Origin: an uncultured Pseudomonadota bacterium
GTDB lineage: Bacteria > Myxococcota_A > Polyangia > HGW-17
Direction of reading: 5' to 3'
Length of the DNA stretch: 64,000 nt
Assembly: GCA_938004375.1 (NCBI GenBank)
Contig: CALKWH010000475.1
Coordinates: 1 to 64,000, forward strand
Part shown: one piece after another, positions 40,345 to 48,847 of the stretch
Layout: each line of letters begins with the position of its first letter
Numbering within the stretch: the stretch's first letter is position 1
Translations under genes and position numbers: made by a program
Notes under the pieces: generated by a model
The model's database searches: none
What the model was told of the DNA's origin: nothing
Seen by the model: the letters and a program-made list of their open reading frames with translations, nothing else

Positions 40345-40447
40345 TCATCACATGAAAAACTATCACTTCATTTCACCTGGATCCAGCGGTATCTTTCCCC
40401 TGACGGCCCCGCCCGGCGGGCGCCACACCCCAACCAGGAGTGATCCC

Positions 40448-42076
40448 ATGAACAACGCCGCCTTCTCCTTCCAGCCCCCCGTCAACGAGCCCGTGAGGAG
40501 CTACGCGCCGGGCACCCCCGAGCGCGAACGCCTCACGGCCGAGCTCACCCGCCAGGCCTCGGAGGTGGTCGAGATCCCGGCCATCATCGACGGCGGCGAC
40601 GTGTACTCCGGTGACGTGGTGGAGGTGGTCATGCCCACCGAACACGGCCACGTCCTCGCCCGCTGCCACCTCGCCGGCGAGGCCGAGCTCGAAGCCGCCT
40701 GCGACGCCGCCGTTCGCGCCCAGGCGCAGTGGTCTGCCCTCTCGTGGATCGAGCGGGCCTCGATCCAACTCAAGGCCGCCGAGCTCCTCGCCGGCCGGCA
40801 CCGCGACCGGATCAACGCCGCCACCATGCTCGGCCAGGGCAAGAACGCCCACCAGAGCGAGATCGACGCCGCGGCCGAGACCATCGACTTCCTGCGCTAC
40901 AACGCCATGTTCGCGTCGCAGATCTACGCCCAGCAGCCGCGCTCGGCCCTGGACCAGCTCAACCGCCTGGAGTACCGCCCCCTCGAGGGCTTCGTGCTGG
41001 CGATCTCGCCGTTCAACTTCACCTCCATCGCCAGCAACCTGACCAACTCCCCGGTCCTCATGGGGAACACCGTCGTGTGGAAGCCGGCCACCACCGCCGT
41101 GCTGAGCAACTATCACCTCATGCGCGTCCTGCAGGAGGCGGGGATGCCCCCGGGGGTGGTCAACTTCGTGCCCTCGGCCGGCGCCCGCCTGGGCCGCGTC
41201 GCCCTGGCCCGCCCGGAGCTCGCCGGCATTCATTTCACCGGCTCCAACGGCACGTTCAACACGCTGTGGCGGCAGGTGGCCGCCAACCTCGACCGCTACC
41301 GCTCCTATCCGCGCCTGGTGGGCGAGACCGGCGGCAAGGACTTCGTGTTCGTCCACGCCTCGGCCGACCCCGTCGAGGTCGCCACCGCCCTGGTGCGCGG
41401 CGCCTTCGAGTACCAGGGGCAGAAGTGCTCTGCCGCCTCCCGGGCCTACGTGCCGCGCAGCCTGTGGCCGGACGTGCGCGAGTCCCTGGTCGCCCAGCTC
41501 TCCCGGGTCTCCGTGGGGGACGTGCGCGACCTCTCCCACTTCATGAACGCGGTGATCGACGCGACCTCGTACAGGAACCTCACGGCCGTGATCGCCAAAG
41601 CCAGGGCCGACGCCGGCAACCGCCTGATCTTCGGCGGCGGCGCCAGCGACGCGGTGGGCTGGTTCGTGGAGCCCACCGTCCTCGAGGTCTCGGACCCGCG
41701 CTCGTTCCTGATGCAGGAGGAGTTCTTCGGGCCGATCCTGTCCGTGTTCGTCTACGAGGACGCCGCTTACGAGGAGACCCTCCAGATCTGCGACCGGACC
41801 AGCCCGTACGGGCTCACCGGCGCCGTGTTCTCCCGGGATCGCTACGCCTTCGTGCGGGCCTGCCAGATCCTGCGCTACGCCGCGGGCAACTTCTACCTCA
41901 ACGACAAGCCCACCGGCGCGATGGTGGGCCTGCAGCCCTTCGGCGGCGCGCGGGGCTCGGGCACCAACGACAAGGCCGGCGGGCCCTTCAACCTGATGCG
42001 CTGGATCTCCCCGCGCACGATCAAGGAGACCTTCGTCCCGGCCACCTCCTTCGAGTATCCTTTCATGGGCCGCTAA
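40448..42076 (+). CDS. pruA: L-glutamate gamma-semialdehyde (1-pyrroline-5-carboxylate) dehydrogenase
   Basis: This aldehyde dehydrogenase oxidises glutamate semialdehyde to glutamate in proline catabolism. The 542-residue chain has the general-base Glu293 in 'VGETGGKDFVF' and the nucleophile Cys327 in 'GQKCSAASRAYVP'. It also has 'AISPFNFTSI' and 'NTVVWKPA' and ends with the P5CDH-type 'FGGARGSGTNDKAGGP…RTIKETF'. The ATG at 40448 has CCAGGAG upstream. The divergent LysR gene and operator suggest induction by proline or a related compound. No proline dehydrogenase gene is adjacent. Confidence 0.95.
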   Translation: MNNAAFSFQPPVNEPVRSYAPGTPERERLTAELTRQASEVVEIPAIIDGGDVYSGDVVEVVMPTEHGHVLARCHLAGEAELEAACDAAVRAQAQWSALSWIERASIQLKAAELLAGRHRDRINAATMLGQGKNAHQSEIDAAAETIDFLRYNAMFASQIYAQQPRSALDQLNRLEYRPLEGFVLAISPFNFTSIASNLTNSPVLMGNTVVWKPATTAVLSNYHLMRVLQEAGMPPGVVNFVPSAGARLGRVALARPELAGIHFTGSNGTFNTLWRQVAANLDRYRSYPRLVGETGGKDFVFVHASADPVEVATALVRGAFEYQGQKCSAASRAYVPRSLWPDVRESLVAQLSRVSVGDVRDLSHFMNAVIDATSYRNLTAVIAKARADAGNRLIFGGGASDAVGWFVEPTVLEVSDPRSFLMQEEFFGPILSVFVYEDAAYEETLQICDRTSPYGLTGAVFSRDRYAFVRACQILRYAAGNFYLNDKPTGAMVGLQPFGGARGSGTNDKAGGPFNLMRWISPRTIKETFVPATSFEYPFMGR

Positions 42077-42137
42077 AAAACCATTGCACGGACTCGGGTT
42101 CGGTGCTTTCCTGTTCCTGTCGGAAGGAGACACCATC

Positions 42138-42983
42138 ATGCCGGGACCCATCGCCCTCTGCCTCGAGAACTGCTACCCCGCCCACGAGAGCCTGCGCTAC
42201 CTGCGCTGCGTCGCCCTCTCCGGCGCCGAGCCGGCCCTGTCGATCCTGCCCGGCGGCGAGATCGAATGGCACCAGGAGACCCCCGGACACGGCCAGTTGT
42301 GGGTCAGCGCCGACGAGCGGCTGATCTTTCATCGCCCCTCCGGCAGCGTCGGCTGGGCCCAGGTGCACCGCGGCGGCCGCCGGGTGGAGGTCCCCGAGGG
42401 AAAGCCGGTGGTGCTCCTCGACGGCGACTACCTCGTGGTTCCCGGCTTCTGCTACCGAATCCACGTCCACGGCCCGGCCGGCCAGATCCACGAGCCCACC
42501 TATTTGGATGGGCAGGATCCCGCGCGCCAGGAGCCCGCCCGGCACACCCGCCACCGGCTGGCCGCCGCCGGTCTGGTGGCCGTCGCCACGCTCTTCGGCG
42601 CCCAGGGGGCGTGCACCACGGAAAAACCGGTGAACGAGAAGCCCGAGCCCCGGGAGGCCGGCGACCCCGGCCCCGACCAGCCCATGCCACCGGTGGACGA
42701 GCCGGACATGAAGCAACCGGTCCAGCCCGACATCGACGTGCGCGATCATCCGCCCGCGCCGCTGCCCCCGGACGGCTACCGGAACATCCGCCCCGCGAAC
42801 GAGTCCCTGGGCACGGTGGCGCCGCCGGCCGCGCCGCCGCCCATCGAGGTGCGCGTCGCGCCGCCCAAGCCGGCCCCGCCCATGAACCCGCCGCCCATGA
42901 AGGGCGACATGAAGGGCGACATGAAGGGCGACATGGACGAGGACGGGGAGGAAGACGGGGATCCGGTCCCGCCCATGAAATGA
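42138..42983 (+). CDS. FHA-like membrane protein with lipobox-like internal helix and MKGD repeats
   Basis: I chose the ATG at 42138 (281 residues) because GGAAGGAGA is upstream. Residues ~1-120 look FHA-like ('LCLENC', 'LPGGEIEW', 'ISADERL'-type block, then 'LLDGDYLVVPGFCYRIHVHGP'). A positively charged stretch (RHTRHR) precedes a hydrophobic helix ending 'LFGAQGAC' at ~141-157, resembling an internal lipoprotein signal. The rest is a Pro/Glu-rich tail ending in 'MKGDMKGDMKGDMDED'. The layout is like forkhead-associated proteins that anchor kinase partners in myxobacteria, but the phosphothreonine-binding residues are not evident. Confidence 0.55.
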   Translation: MPGPIALCLENCYPAHESLRYLRCVALSGAEPALSILPGGEIEWHQETPGHGQLWVSADERLIFHRPSGSVGWAQVHRGGRRVEVPEGKPVVLLDGDYLVVPGFCYRIHVHGPAGQIHEPTYLDGQDPARQEPARHTRHRLAAAGLVAVATLFGAQGACTTEKPVNEKPEPREAGDPGPDQPMPPVDEPDMKQPVQPDIDVRDHPPAPLPPDGYRNIRPANESLGTVAPPAAPPPIEVRVAPPKPAPPMNPPPMKGDMKGDMKGDMDEDGEEDGDPVPPMK

Positions 42984-43092
42984 ACTGTCCTGGCGCTGGT
43001 CCCCACCCGCCCGGTTAAAACACAAGAAAGTCCTTGTTTTTCAGGGTATTTTCTGCCACATTACAGGCAGTTCGACCACCCGAGGAAGGAAC

Positions 43093-44055
43093 ATGAAACT
43101 CACCGTCTCGCTTCTGATCCCGTTGCTCCTGATCGCCGCCTCCCCCGCCCGCGCCCAGGAGATCGTCTGCCCCAAGCCCACCGCCAGCCTCGAGGACAAC
43201 AAGAACGAGGCCCGCCGCTACTTCAACATGGGCAACACGTACTTCAACATGAAACAGTACGACAAGGCCGCCGCCTCGTTCCGCTGCGTCATCGGGCTCG
43301 TCCCCTACTCCGTCATGGCCCGCTACCGCCTCGCCATCTCCTACGAGCAGCTCGGCAAGGTCGCCCTCGCGCTGGAGCAGTTCCAGTGGGTGGTCGCCGA
43401 CGCCTCGGACGAGGCCAAGCCGCTCCACGCCGACGCCCAGAAGCGCATCGAGGCCGCCGAGAAGGCCGCCGCGGACGCCAAGGCCAGGGCCGACGCCGAA
43501 GCCAAGGCCAAGGCCGACGCCGTCGCCAAGGCCAAAGCCGACGCCAAGGCCAAAGCCGACGCCGACGCCAAGGCCAAAGCCGACGCCAAGGCCAAAGCCG
43601 ACGCCGACGCCAAGGCCAAAGCCGACGCCAAGGCCAAAGCCGACGCCGACGCCAAGGCCAAGGCCGACGCCGACGCCAAGTCCCGACGCGAGACCCCGGG
43701 GACCACCCCCTCCCCCGCCGGCGGCCTCACCTCCCGCTGGTGGTTCTGGACCGGCGTGGGCGCCACCGTCCTGTTCACCGGCGCCACGGTGGTGCTCGGC
43801 CTCACCACGCTGGACCTCCAGAAGCAGTGGGAGGCTGACTGGGACCCCGAGGACCGCTCAAAGCTCGAGGACTTCCGGCTCTACACCGATCTCGCTTTGG
43901 GCGCCACGATCGTGTCGGCCGCCGCCCTGGGCGTGACCCTCTTCCTCACCCGCGGCGACCGCGCCCCGAAGGGCCCCGCGGACACCACCGGCTGGCACGT
44001 CTTCCCCTCCTGCGGCCCCGACGGTTGCCAGTTGACCCTTTCCCTGGGATTCTAA
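43093..44055 (+). CDS. Secreted TPR protein with AKAKAD repeats and two membrane helices
   Basis: The 320-residue product has a Sec signal peptide ('[16 protein letters not shown]'), two to three TPR motifs (~38-115; '[28 protein letters not shown]'), and a long Ala-Lys-Ala-Asp segment (~125-200). Two hydrophobic helices (~218-240 and ~272-290) follow, with an outer-membrane-like terminus (…LTLSLGF). The plan parallels the PEGA/KDP protein at 19683-20933: signal, binding module, charged repeat, two helices. AGGAAGGA precedes the ATG. Confidence 0.75.
   Translation: MKLTVSLLIPLLLIAASPARAQEIVCPKPTASLEDNKNEARRYFNMGNTYFNMKQYDKAAASFRCVIGLVPYSVMARYRLAISYEQLGKVALALEQFQWVVADASDEAKPLHADAQKRIEAAEKAAADAKARADAEAKAKADAVAKAKADAKAKADADAKAKADAKAKADADAKAKADAKAKADADAKAKADADAKSRRETPGTTPSPAGGLTSRWWFWTGVGATVLFTGATVVLGLTTLDLQKQWEADWDPEDRSKLEDFRLYTDLALGATIVSAAALGVTLFLTRGDRAPKGPADTTGWHVFPSCGPDGCQLTLSLGF
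43525..43674 (+). repeat. 42-bp tandem repeat coding for [14 protein letters not shown]
   Basis: Three perfect-looking copies of a 42-bp unit (14 residues) start at 43525, followed by a partial copy coding AKAKADAD. The identity at DNA level suggests recent slippage and likely length polymorphism. Confidence 0.85.
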
Positions 44056-44070
44056 GGGCGGAGGTCCCCC

Positions 44071-46074
44071 ATGCGCACCCTTTCTAATTTATTCATTGTC
44101 TCCATTTTCAGCGTCCTCTCCGCCTGCACGCTCCTGGTCGAGGTCAAGGACAAACCGACCAACAACGGAAATGGCACCTGCGGTGACGGCGTGAAGAACG
44201 GCACCGAGGCGTGCGACGAGGAAGACCTCGGTGATCAGACCTGTGGGTCCCTGGGCTTCGACCCCACCGATGGCGGCGTCCTCACCTGCAACGCCAATTG
44301 CACCTTCGACACCTCCGGCTGCGGCGGAAGCGTCTGCGGCAACGGGATCCTCGAGGAGGGCGAGGCGTGCGACGACGAACAACTCGGCGGCGCCACCTGT
44401 GTGACCCTCGGGTACACGGGAGGCCTCCTGGCGTGCAACGGAGAGTGCCAGTTCGACGTCTCCGAATGTGCCGGCGGCTTCTGCGGCAACGGCTACATCG
44501 ACGCCGGCGAAGCCTGCGACGGCGAAAACCTCAACGGCTTCACCTGCGAAAGCCTGGGCCTGGGATTCGTCGAGGGCGACCTGCGCTGCGCCGATGACTG
44601 CACCTTCAACACCTCGCAGTGTGAAGGGGCCGAGACCGAGACCATCTGCGACGACGGCGCCGACAACGACAACGACGGCAAGACCGACTGCGCAGACCCG
44701 GACTGCCTGAACGAAGATCATTGTGGAGCCGAAGAATTCGATTGCCACGACGACAACGACAACGACGGCGACGGCATGATCGACTGCGAAGATCCCGAAT
44801 GCGCCAACGAGCCCATGTGCATGATCGATAACGAGATCTGCAACAATGGCGTTGATGACGACGGCGACGGCAGCATCGATTGCTGGGACTCCGGCTGCAT
44901 GGGCCATCCGGGCTGCTCGATGGGGACCTGCGGTGATGGGACCGTCAACTACCCCAGCGGCGAGCAGTGCGACGGCGCCAACTTCGACGGCGAGGATTGC
45001 ATCTCCCTTGGATACATGGGCGGCACCCTGAATTGCTTCCAGTTCACCTGCCAGTTCGATGTCTCCGGCTGCATCGGCAACGGAGTCTGCGGCAACGGGA
45101 TCATCGAAACGCCCGAGGAGAGCTGCGAAGGCGCCAACCTCAACGGGAAAGACTGTTTCACCATGGGCTTTGCCGGAGGCGGTACCCTGACCTGCGGAAC
45201 GGACTGCCAATACATCGTCAGCGGGTGCACGCACAACCTCTCCTCCACGTTCATCGGAAACCTGGTGTACGTCCCCGGGGGGACCTTCCTGCGGGACACG
45301 GATCCTTCGAACCTGAGCACGGTCTCGTCGTTTTACATGAGCCAGTACGAGATCACGCGGACCCACTGGACCTCGGTGACGGGGTGGCCCGACCCCAGCG
45401 ATGTGAGCCGCTCGAGCGGTCCGGGAGACCCGGTGCAGATGGTGAGCTGGTACGACGCGATCGCTTTTTGCAACAAACTGAGCCTGCAGGAGGGGTTGAC
45501 GCCGGTGTACTCGATCTCCGGCGTGAACTTCCAGACCCTGACCTACGCGCAGATCCCGACCGCGGACGACGTCAACTGGAACGCGGTGACGGCGGACTGG
45601 GGGGCGAACGGGTACCGGCTGCCCACGGAGATGGAGTGGCTGTGGGCGGCGATGGGCGGAGACACGGCGGACCCGGGCAACGTGAACACGGACGGTTTCA
45701 TGAAACTGTTCGCGGGGCACTCCGGCACCAACACCATCGGGGACTGTGCGGTGTTCGGCTTCTATTCCAGCGAGCCGGGCCGCACGATGACCGAGCGGAC
45801 CAACCCGGTGGGTTCGAGGTGCGCCAACGAGCTGGGCATCTACGACCTCTCCGGGAACGTGTGGGAGTGGATCTGGGACTGGAAGCAGGATTCTTTCCCG
45901 ACCGGAGACCTGACGAATTACCGGGGCCCGGGCGTCCCTGGCCCGGGCGGCGGCCGCGTGGGGCGTGGCGGCAGCTGGGAGAATTCCTCTCCCTCCTGCG
46001 CCCTGAACGACCGTGGCGTGGGCATGCCGAACATCCGGTACTTCAACTTCGGGTTTCACGTGGTCCGTAAATGA
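44071..46074 (+). CDS. Cys-rich/Asp-rich lipoprotein with FGE-like head
   Basis: The 667-residue product has a lipobox (SVLSAC) and 'LLVEVKD' then 'NNGNG'. Three 'CGNG…E.CD..' Cys-rich repeats, three D-G-D-G Asp/Cys repeats ('ICNNGVDDDGDGSIDC' type) and two more CGNG repeats follow. The C-terminal ~270 residues are an FGE/sulfatase-modifying domain ('LVYVPGGTFLRDT…YEITRTHWTSVTGW', 'GYRLPTEMEWLWAAMGG', 'DLSGNVWEWIWDW', 'RGGSWENSSPSC'). In FGE proper, two Cys bind Cu(I); here only the second is kept (Asn at the first), so formylglycine synthesis is unlikely. It is the intact counterpart of the frameshifted gene at 21124-23086 and a head-swapped paralog of 46090-47886. Confidence 0.88.
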   Translation: MRTLSNLFIVSIFSVLSACTLLVEVKDKPTNNGNGTCGDGVKNGTEACDEEDLGDQTCGSLGFDPTDGGVLTCNANCTFDTSGCGGSVCGNGILEEGEACDDEQLGGATCVTLGYTGGLLACNGECQFDVSECAGGFCGNGYIDAGEACDGENLNGFTCESLGLGFVEGDLRCADDCTFNTSQCEGAETETICDDGADNDNDGKTDCADPDCLNEDHCGAEEFDCHDDNDNDGDGMIDCEDPECANEPMCMIDNEICNNGVDDDGDGSIDCWDSGCMGHPGCSMGTCGDGTVNYPSGEQCDGANFDGEDCISLGYMGGTLNCFQFTCQFDVSGCIGNGVCGNGIIETPEESCEGANLNGKDCFTMGFAGGGTLTCGTDCQYIVSGCTHNLSSTFIGNLVYVPGGTFLRDTDPSNLSTVSSFYMSQYEITRTHWTSVTGWPDPSDVSRSSGPGDPVQMVSWYDAIAFCNKLSLQEGLTPVYSISGVNFQTLTYAQIPTADDVNWNAVTADWGANGYRLPTEMEWLWAAMGGDTADPGNVNTDGFMKLFAGHSGTNTIGDCAVFGFYSSEPGRTMTERTNPVGSRCANELGIYDLSGNVWEWIWDWKQDSFPTGDLTNYRGPGVPGPGGGRVGRGGSWENSSPSCALNDRGVGMPNIRYFNFGFHVVRK

Positions 46075-46089
46075 TTTCGGAGGCTCTCC

Positions 46090-47886
46090 ATGCGTACCGT
46101 TAATAATTTGCTTATCATCTCCTGTCTCGGCGTCCTCTCCGCCTGCTCCCTCCTCGTCGAGGTCAAGGACCGACCGGCCAACAACGTCAACAACGTCAAC
46201 AACGCGAACAACACCAACAACGCCGTCTGCGGCGACGGCGTGGTGACCGGCGGCGAGTCCTGCGACGAGGAAAACCTCAACGGCCTCACCTGTCTGGACC
46301 TGGATTTCGCGGGAGGTTGGCTGCAGTGCACCGCCGATTGCAGTTTCGACACTTCCGAATGCTCCGACGCACCCGTCTGCGGGGACGGGCTCCGGTCCGA
46401 GACCGAGCTCTGCGACGGCGAGGATCTCGGCGGCCAAACCTGCGAGAGCCTGGGCCGGGGCTTTATTGAGGGCCAATTGTATTGTAAAGAGGATTGCGCC
46501 GATTTCGACACCACCCAGTGCGTCGGCGGGGGAGAGATCTGCGACAACCTGATGGACGACGACGGGGACGGTGATACCGACTGCGCCGACGCCGACTGCG
46601 CCTCGCTCCCGATCTGTACGGGAGGCTCCTGCGGAAACGGGCTGATCGAAGGCGAGGAAGAGTGCGACGGGGACAACCTCAACAACCTGCTGTGCGAGGA
46701 CTTCGGCTTCACGCCCGGCGGCGCGCTCGATTGTGACGGCCCGTCCTGCAAATTCATCTTTTCGGGATGTACCTACACCTCCGGCATGTCGCCGCCGAAC
46801 GTGATCGTCGCCGGCGAATCCCACACCTGCGCCGGCTCGTCCGAAGGCGTCTACTGCTGGGGGTACAACGATCATGGACAACTCGGCACCAACACCTCTT
46901 TCATGTACCGCCCCACCCCGGGCCAAAAAATCGATTTCAATGGTATAGAGCTTGGAACCTCTGCTCTGGCCGCCGGGGGTGCCCACACCTGCATGGTCTC
47001 CGATAACGCGGGTATGTACGGTCACCTCGTGTGTTGGGGCGCCAACTCCCACGGCCAGCTCGGCACCGGCTCGGCCGGCAACGACTCGGCGCCCGTGAAT
47101 GTCGGCGGGACGAACACCTACTCGGACGTGGTCGCGGGCCGGGAACACACCTGCGCCCTGCGCACCGACGGCAAGGTGTTCTGCTGGGGCAGCAACCTGC
47201 GCGGCCAGCTCGGGTTGCCCGGCGCGGGGACCCTCGTCCCCAGCCCGACCGAAGTCACCAGCATTTACAATGTCACCTCGCTCTCGGCGGGCTACCACCA
47301 CACCTGCGCGATCCAGGAGGAGACGGCCGGGCAGGGGGAACTGTTCTGCTGGGGCGACAACACCGAGGGCCAGATCGGAAACGCGGATTGGACGGACGTG
47401 ATCGAACAACCCACGGCCATCACGGATCTGACCTTCGTTCAGAAGGTCGCCTGCGGGGAACGACACACCTGCGCCATCGCGGAGGGGAGCAGCGTGTGGT
47501 GCTGGGGCGCCAACACCGAAAGCCAGCTCGGCATGGGAGGATCCGGCTCCAACTTCCCCCAGCAGGTCGGGGATCTCCAGGCGTTCCAGATCTGGGCCGG
47601 CGCCAATCACACCTGCGTGATCACGGACGCCATCGGATCGGTGTCCTGCTGGGGCCGCAACGTCCACGGCCAGATCGGCGTCGACCACACCCAGCCGGTG
47701 GGCAGCCCCGTGCCATTGACGATCGGAGATTTCATGATGCTGGGGGGCGGGGGGGACCACACCTGCGGCATCATCAATGTTGGTGGCACCTTCAAGGCCT
47801 ACTGCTGGGGCGCCAACTGGTTCGGCCAGTTGGGCCAAGGCAACACCGCCACCAACCCCTCCCCCTGGCCGGTGCTCGGGCAATGA
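46090..47886 (+). CDS. Cys-rich/Asn-spacer lipoprotein with RCC1 propeller head
   Basis: The 598-residue product has an N-terminus almost identical to the preceding gene's ('[29 protein letters not shown]' against 'MRTLSNLFIVSIFSVLSACTLLVEVKDKP'), then an (NNx)n spacer. Two CGDG-type Cys-rich repeats, one Asp repeat ('[13 protein letters not shown]') and a further CGNG repeat follow. About seven RCC1 repeats (residues ~230-598; 'HTCA…CWG.N..GQLG') form a predicted propeller. Compared with 44071-46074 the head is exchanged (RCC1 instead of FGE-like); compared with 27590-29617 the head is shared and the stalk is not. The gap to the upstream gene is 15 bases, so the two are probably in one operon. 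Confidence 0.85.
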   Translation: MRTVNNLLIISCLGVLSACSLLVEVKDRPANNVNNVNNANNTNNAVCGDGVVTGGESCDEENLNGLTCLDLDFAGGWLQCTADCSFDTSECSDAPVCGDGLRSETELCDGEDLGGQTCESLGRGFIEGQLYCKEDCADFDTTQCVGGGEICDNLMDDDGDGDTDCADADCASLPICTGGSCGNGLIEGEEECDGDNLNNLLCEDFGFTPGGALDCDGPSCKFIFSGCTYTSGMSPPNVIVAGESHTCAGSSEGVYCWGYNDHGQLGTNTSFMYRPTPGQKIDFNGIELGTSALAAGGAHTCMVSDNAGMYGHLVCWGANSHGQLGTGSAGNDSAPVNVGGTNTYSDVVAGREHTCALRTDGKVFCWGSNLRGQLGLPGAGTLVPSPTEVTSIYNVTSLSAGYHHTCAIQEETAGQGELFCWGDNTEGQIGNADWTDVIEQPTAITDLTFVQKVACGERHTCAIAEGSSVWCWGANTESQLGMGGSGSNFPQQVGDLQAFQIWAGANHTCVITDAIGSVSCWGRNVHGQIGVDHTQPVGSPVPLTIGDFMMLGGGGDHTCGIINVGGTFKAYCWGANWFGQLGQGNTATNPSPWPVLGQ

Positions 47887-47913
47887 CCGAACGGCACGCC
47901 TGAACCATCCCCA

Positions 47914-48807
47914 TCATCTCACCGACAGGCGCAGCACCTGGTAGAGCTCCCCGCGGGAGCGGCCGTCCTCGGCGTCGCGCTCGGTGGCGTGGATCCACGC
48001 CAGGCGGTGGGTCGCGCTGAAGTACACCTCCACCTCGGCCGAGAGCGCGCAGGAGGTCTCGGGCAGACCCTCGCAGGCCAGCGTCGTCTCGGCGAGGGTC
48101 CGTCGGTCGGCCACGCGTAGGATCCGGACGCGGGTTCGGTGGTCCACGTCCTTTGCCTCGTAGACCACCTCGTGGTCCTTCGCGTCCTCGCCGGCCTCGA
48201 ACATCCGATCCAGGCGTGCCGCCCCCAGCGCGCGGGCCTGCGACCCCACCTCGTCCAGGCGTTTCTGCAGCAACGGGCGCAGACGCCCCAACGCGGCCTC
48301 GACGCGCTCCGGGATCCGCTCGCACGAGTCCGGATCCTGGCTCCCGTAGGGTTCCTCCGGATCCACGGCCTGGTCCTGCAGGCACTCCGGGTCCTTCGCA
48401 TCCCGGTGGGCCTGTCGCACCTCCTCCTCGGTGAGGATGTGGAAGCGGCTGATCTCCTTGCGATCGGGCAGCGCGCGCACCACGACGTGCAGCTCGGTGA
48501 ACGGCTCCTCCTCCTCGGCGGCGTCCGTGAAACGGGCGTAGCAGAAGCGGCGCTCCAACTCCAGGATCCTGGCGCCGTCGGCCGAGATCGCGGGGAACCC
48601 CGAGAGGGACGGGGCGTCGACCCCGAGCGTGTCCATAGTGAGCTCGCCCAACTCGAGGACCGGCGCCGCCAGCGGGTCCACCGGACCCGCGGCAGGACCC
48701 GCGGCGGCTTTGGGCAGACCTGGTTTCGAGCTCCCGGACCCCGCGCACGCCGGGATCACCAGGGCCGCAAACAGAATGGTCACTCCAGTTTTCAGGTAGG
48801 TTTTCAT
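47914..48807 (-). CDS. Lipoprotein of unknown function
   Basis: The 297-residue product starts at 48807, with GGGGAGA upstream. Lipobox: LVIPAC. The mature protein is Glu/Arg-rich with a few Cys (CYARF, CLQDQ, CERIP, CEGLPETSC) and no transmembrane segment. No family recognised. It lies 40 bases downstream of the esterase-propeller gene on the same strand, in the run 51696-47914. Confidence 0.7.
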   Translation of the reverse strand: MKTYLKTGVTILFAALVIPACAGSGSSKPGLPKAAAGPAAGPVDPLAAPVLELGELTMDTLGVDAPSLSGFPAISADGARILELERRFCYARFTDAAEEEEPFTELHVVVRALPDRKEISRFHILTEEEVRQAHRDAKDPECLQDQAVDPEEPYGSQDPDSCERIPERVEAALGRLRPLLQKRLDEVGSQARALGAARLDRMFEAGEDAKDHEVVYEAKDVDHRTRVRILRVADRRTLAETTLACEGLPETSCALSAEVEVYFSATHRLAWIHATERDAEDGRSRGELYQVLRLSVR

Positions 48808-48847
48808 GACAATTCTCCCCTCAGGTTCAGATTTCGACCGGGTCCCC

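Noticed and set aside
43480-43680. Possible satellite or integration-site repeat
   Set aside because: The 42-bp unit is an in-frame coding repeat (AKAKAD) with no flanking mobile-element features.
44089-47883. 1264-codon open frame on the minus strand opposite two lipoprotein genes
   Set aside because: It mirrors the Cys-rich, RCC1 and Asn-rich repeats of the plus-strand genes, lacks a ribosome binding site and gives a Val/Gly/Ala-rich product. The plus-strand proteins have signal peptides and known domains. Long antisense frames are expected at this G+C.
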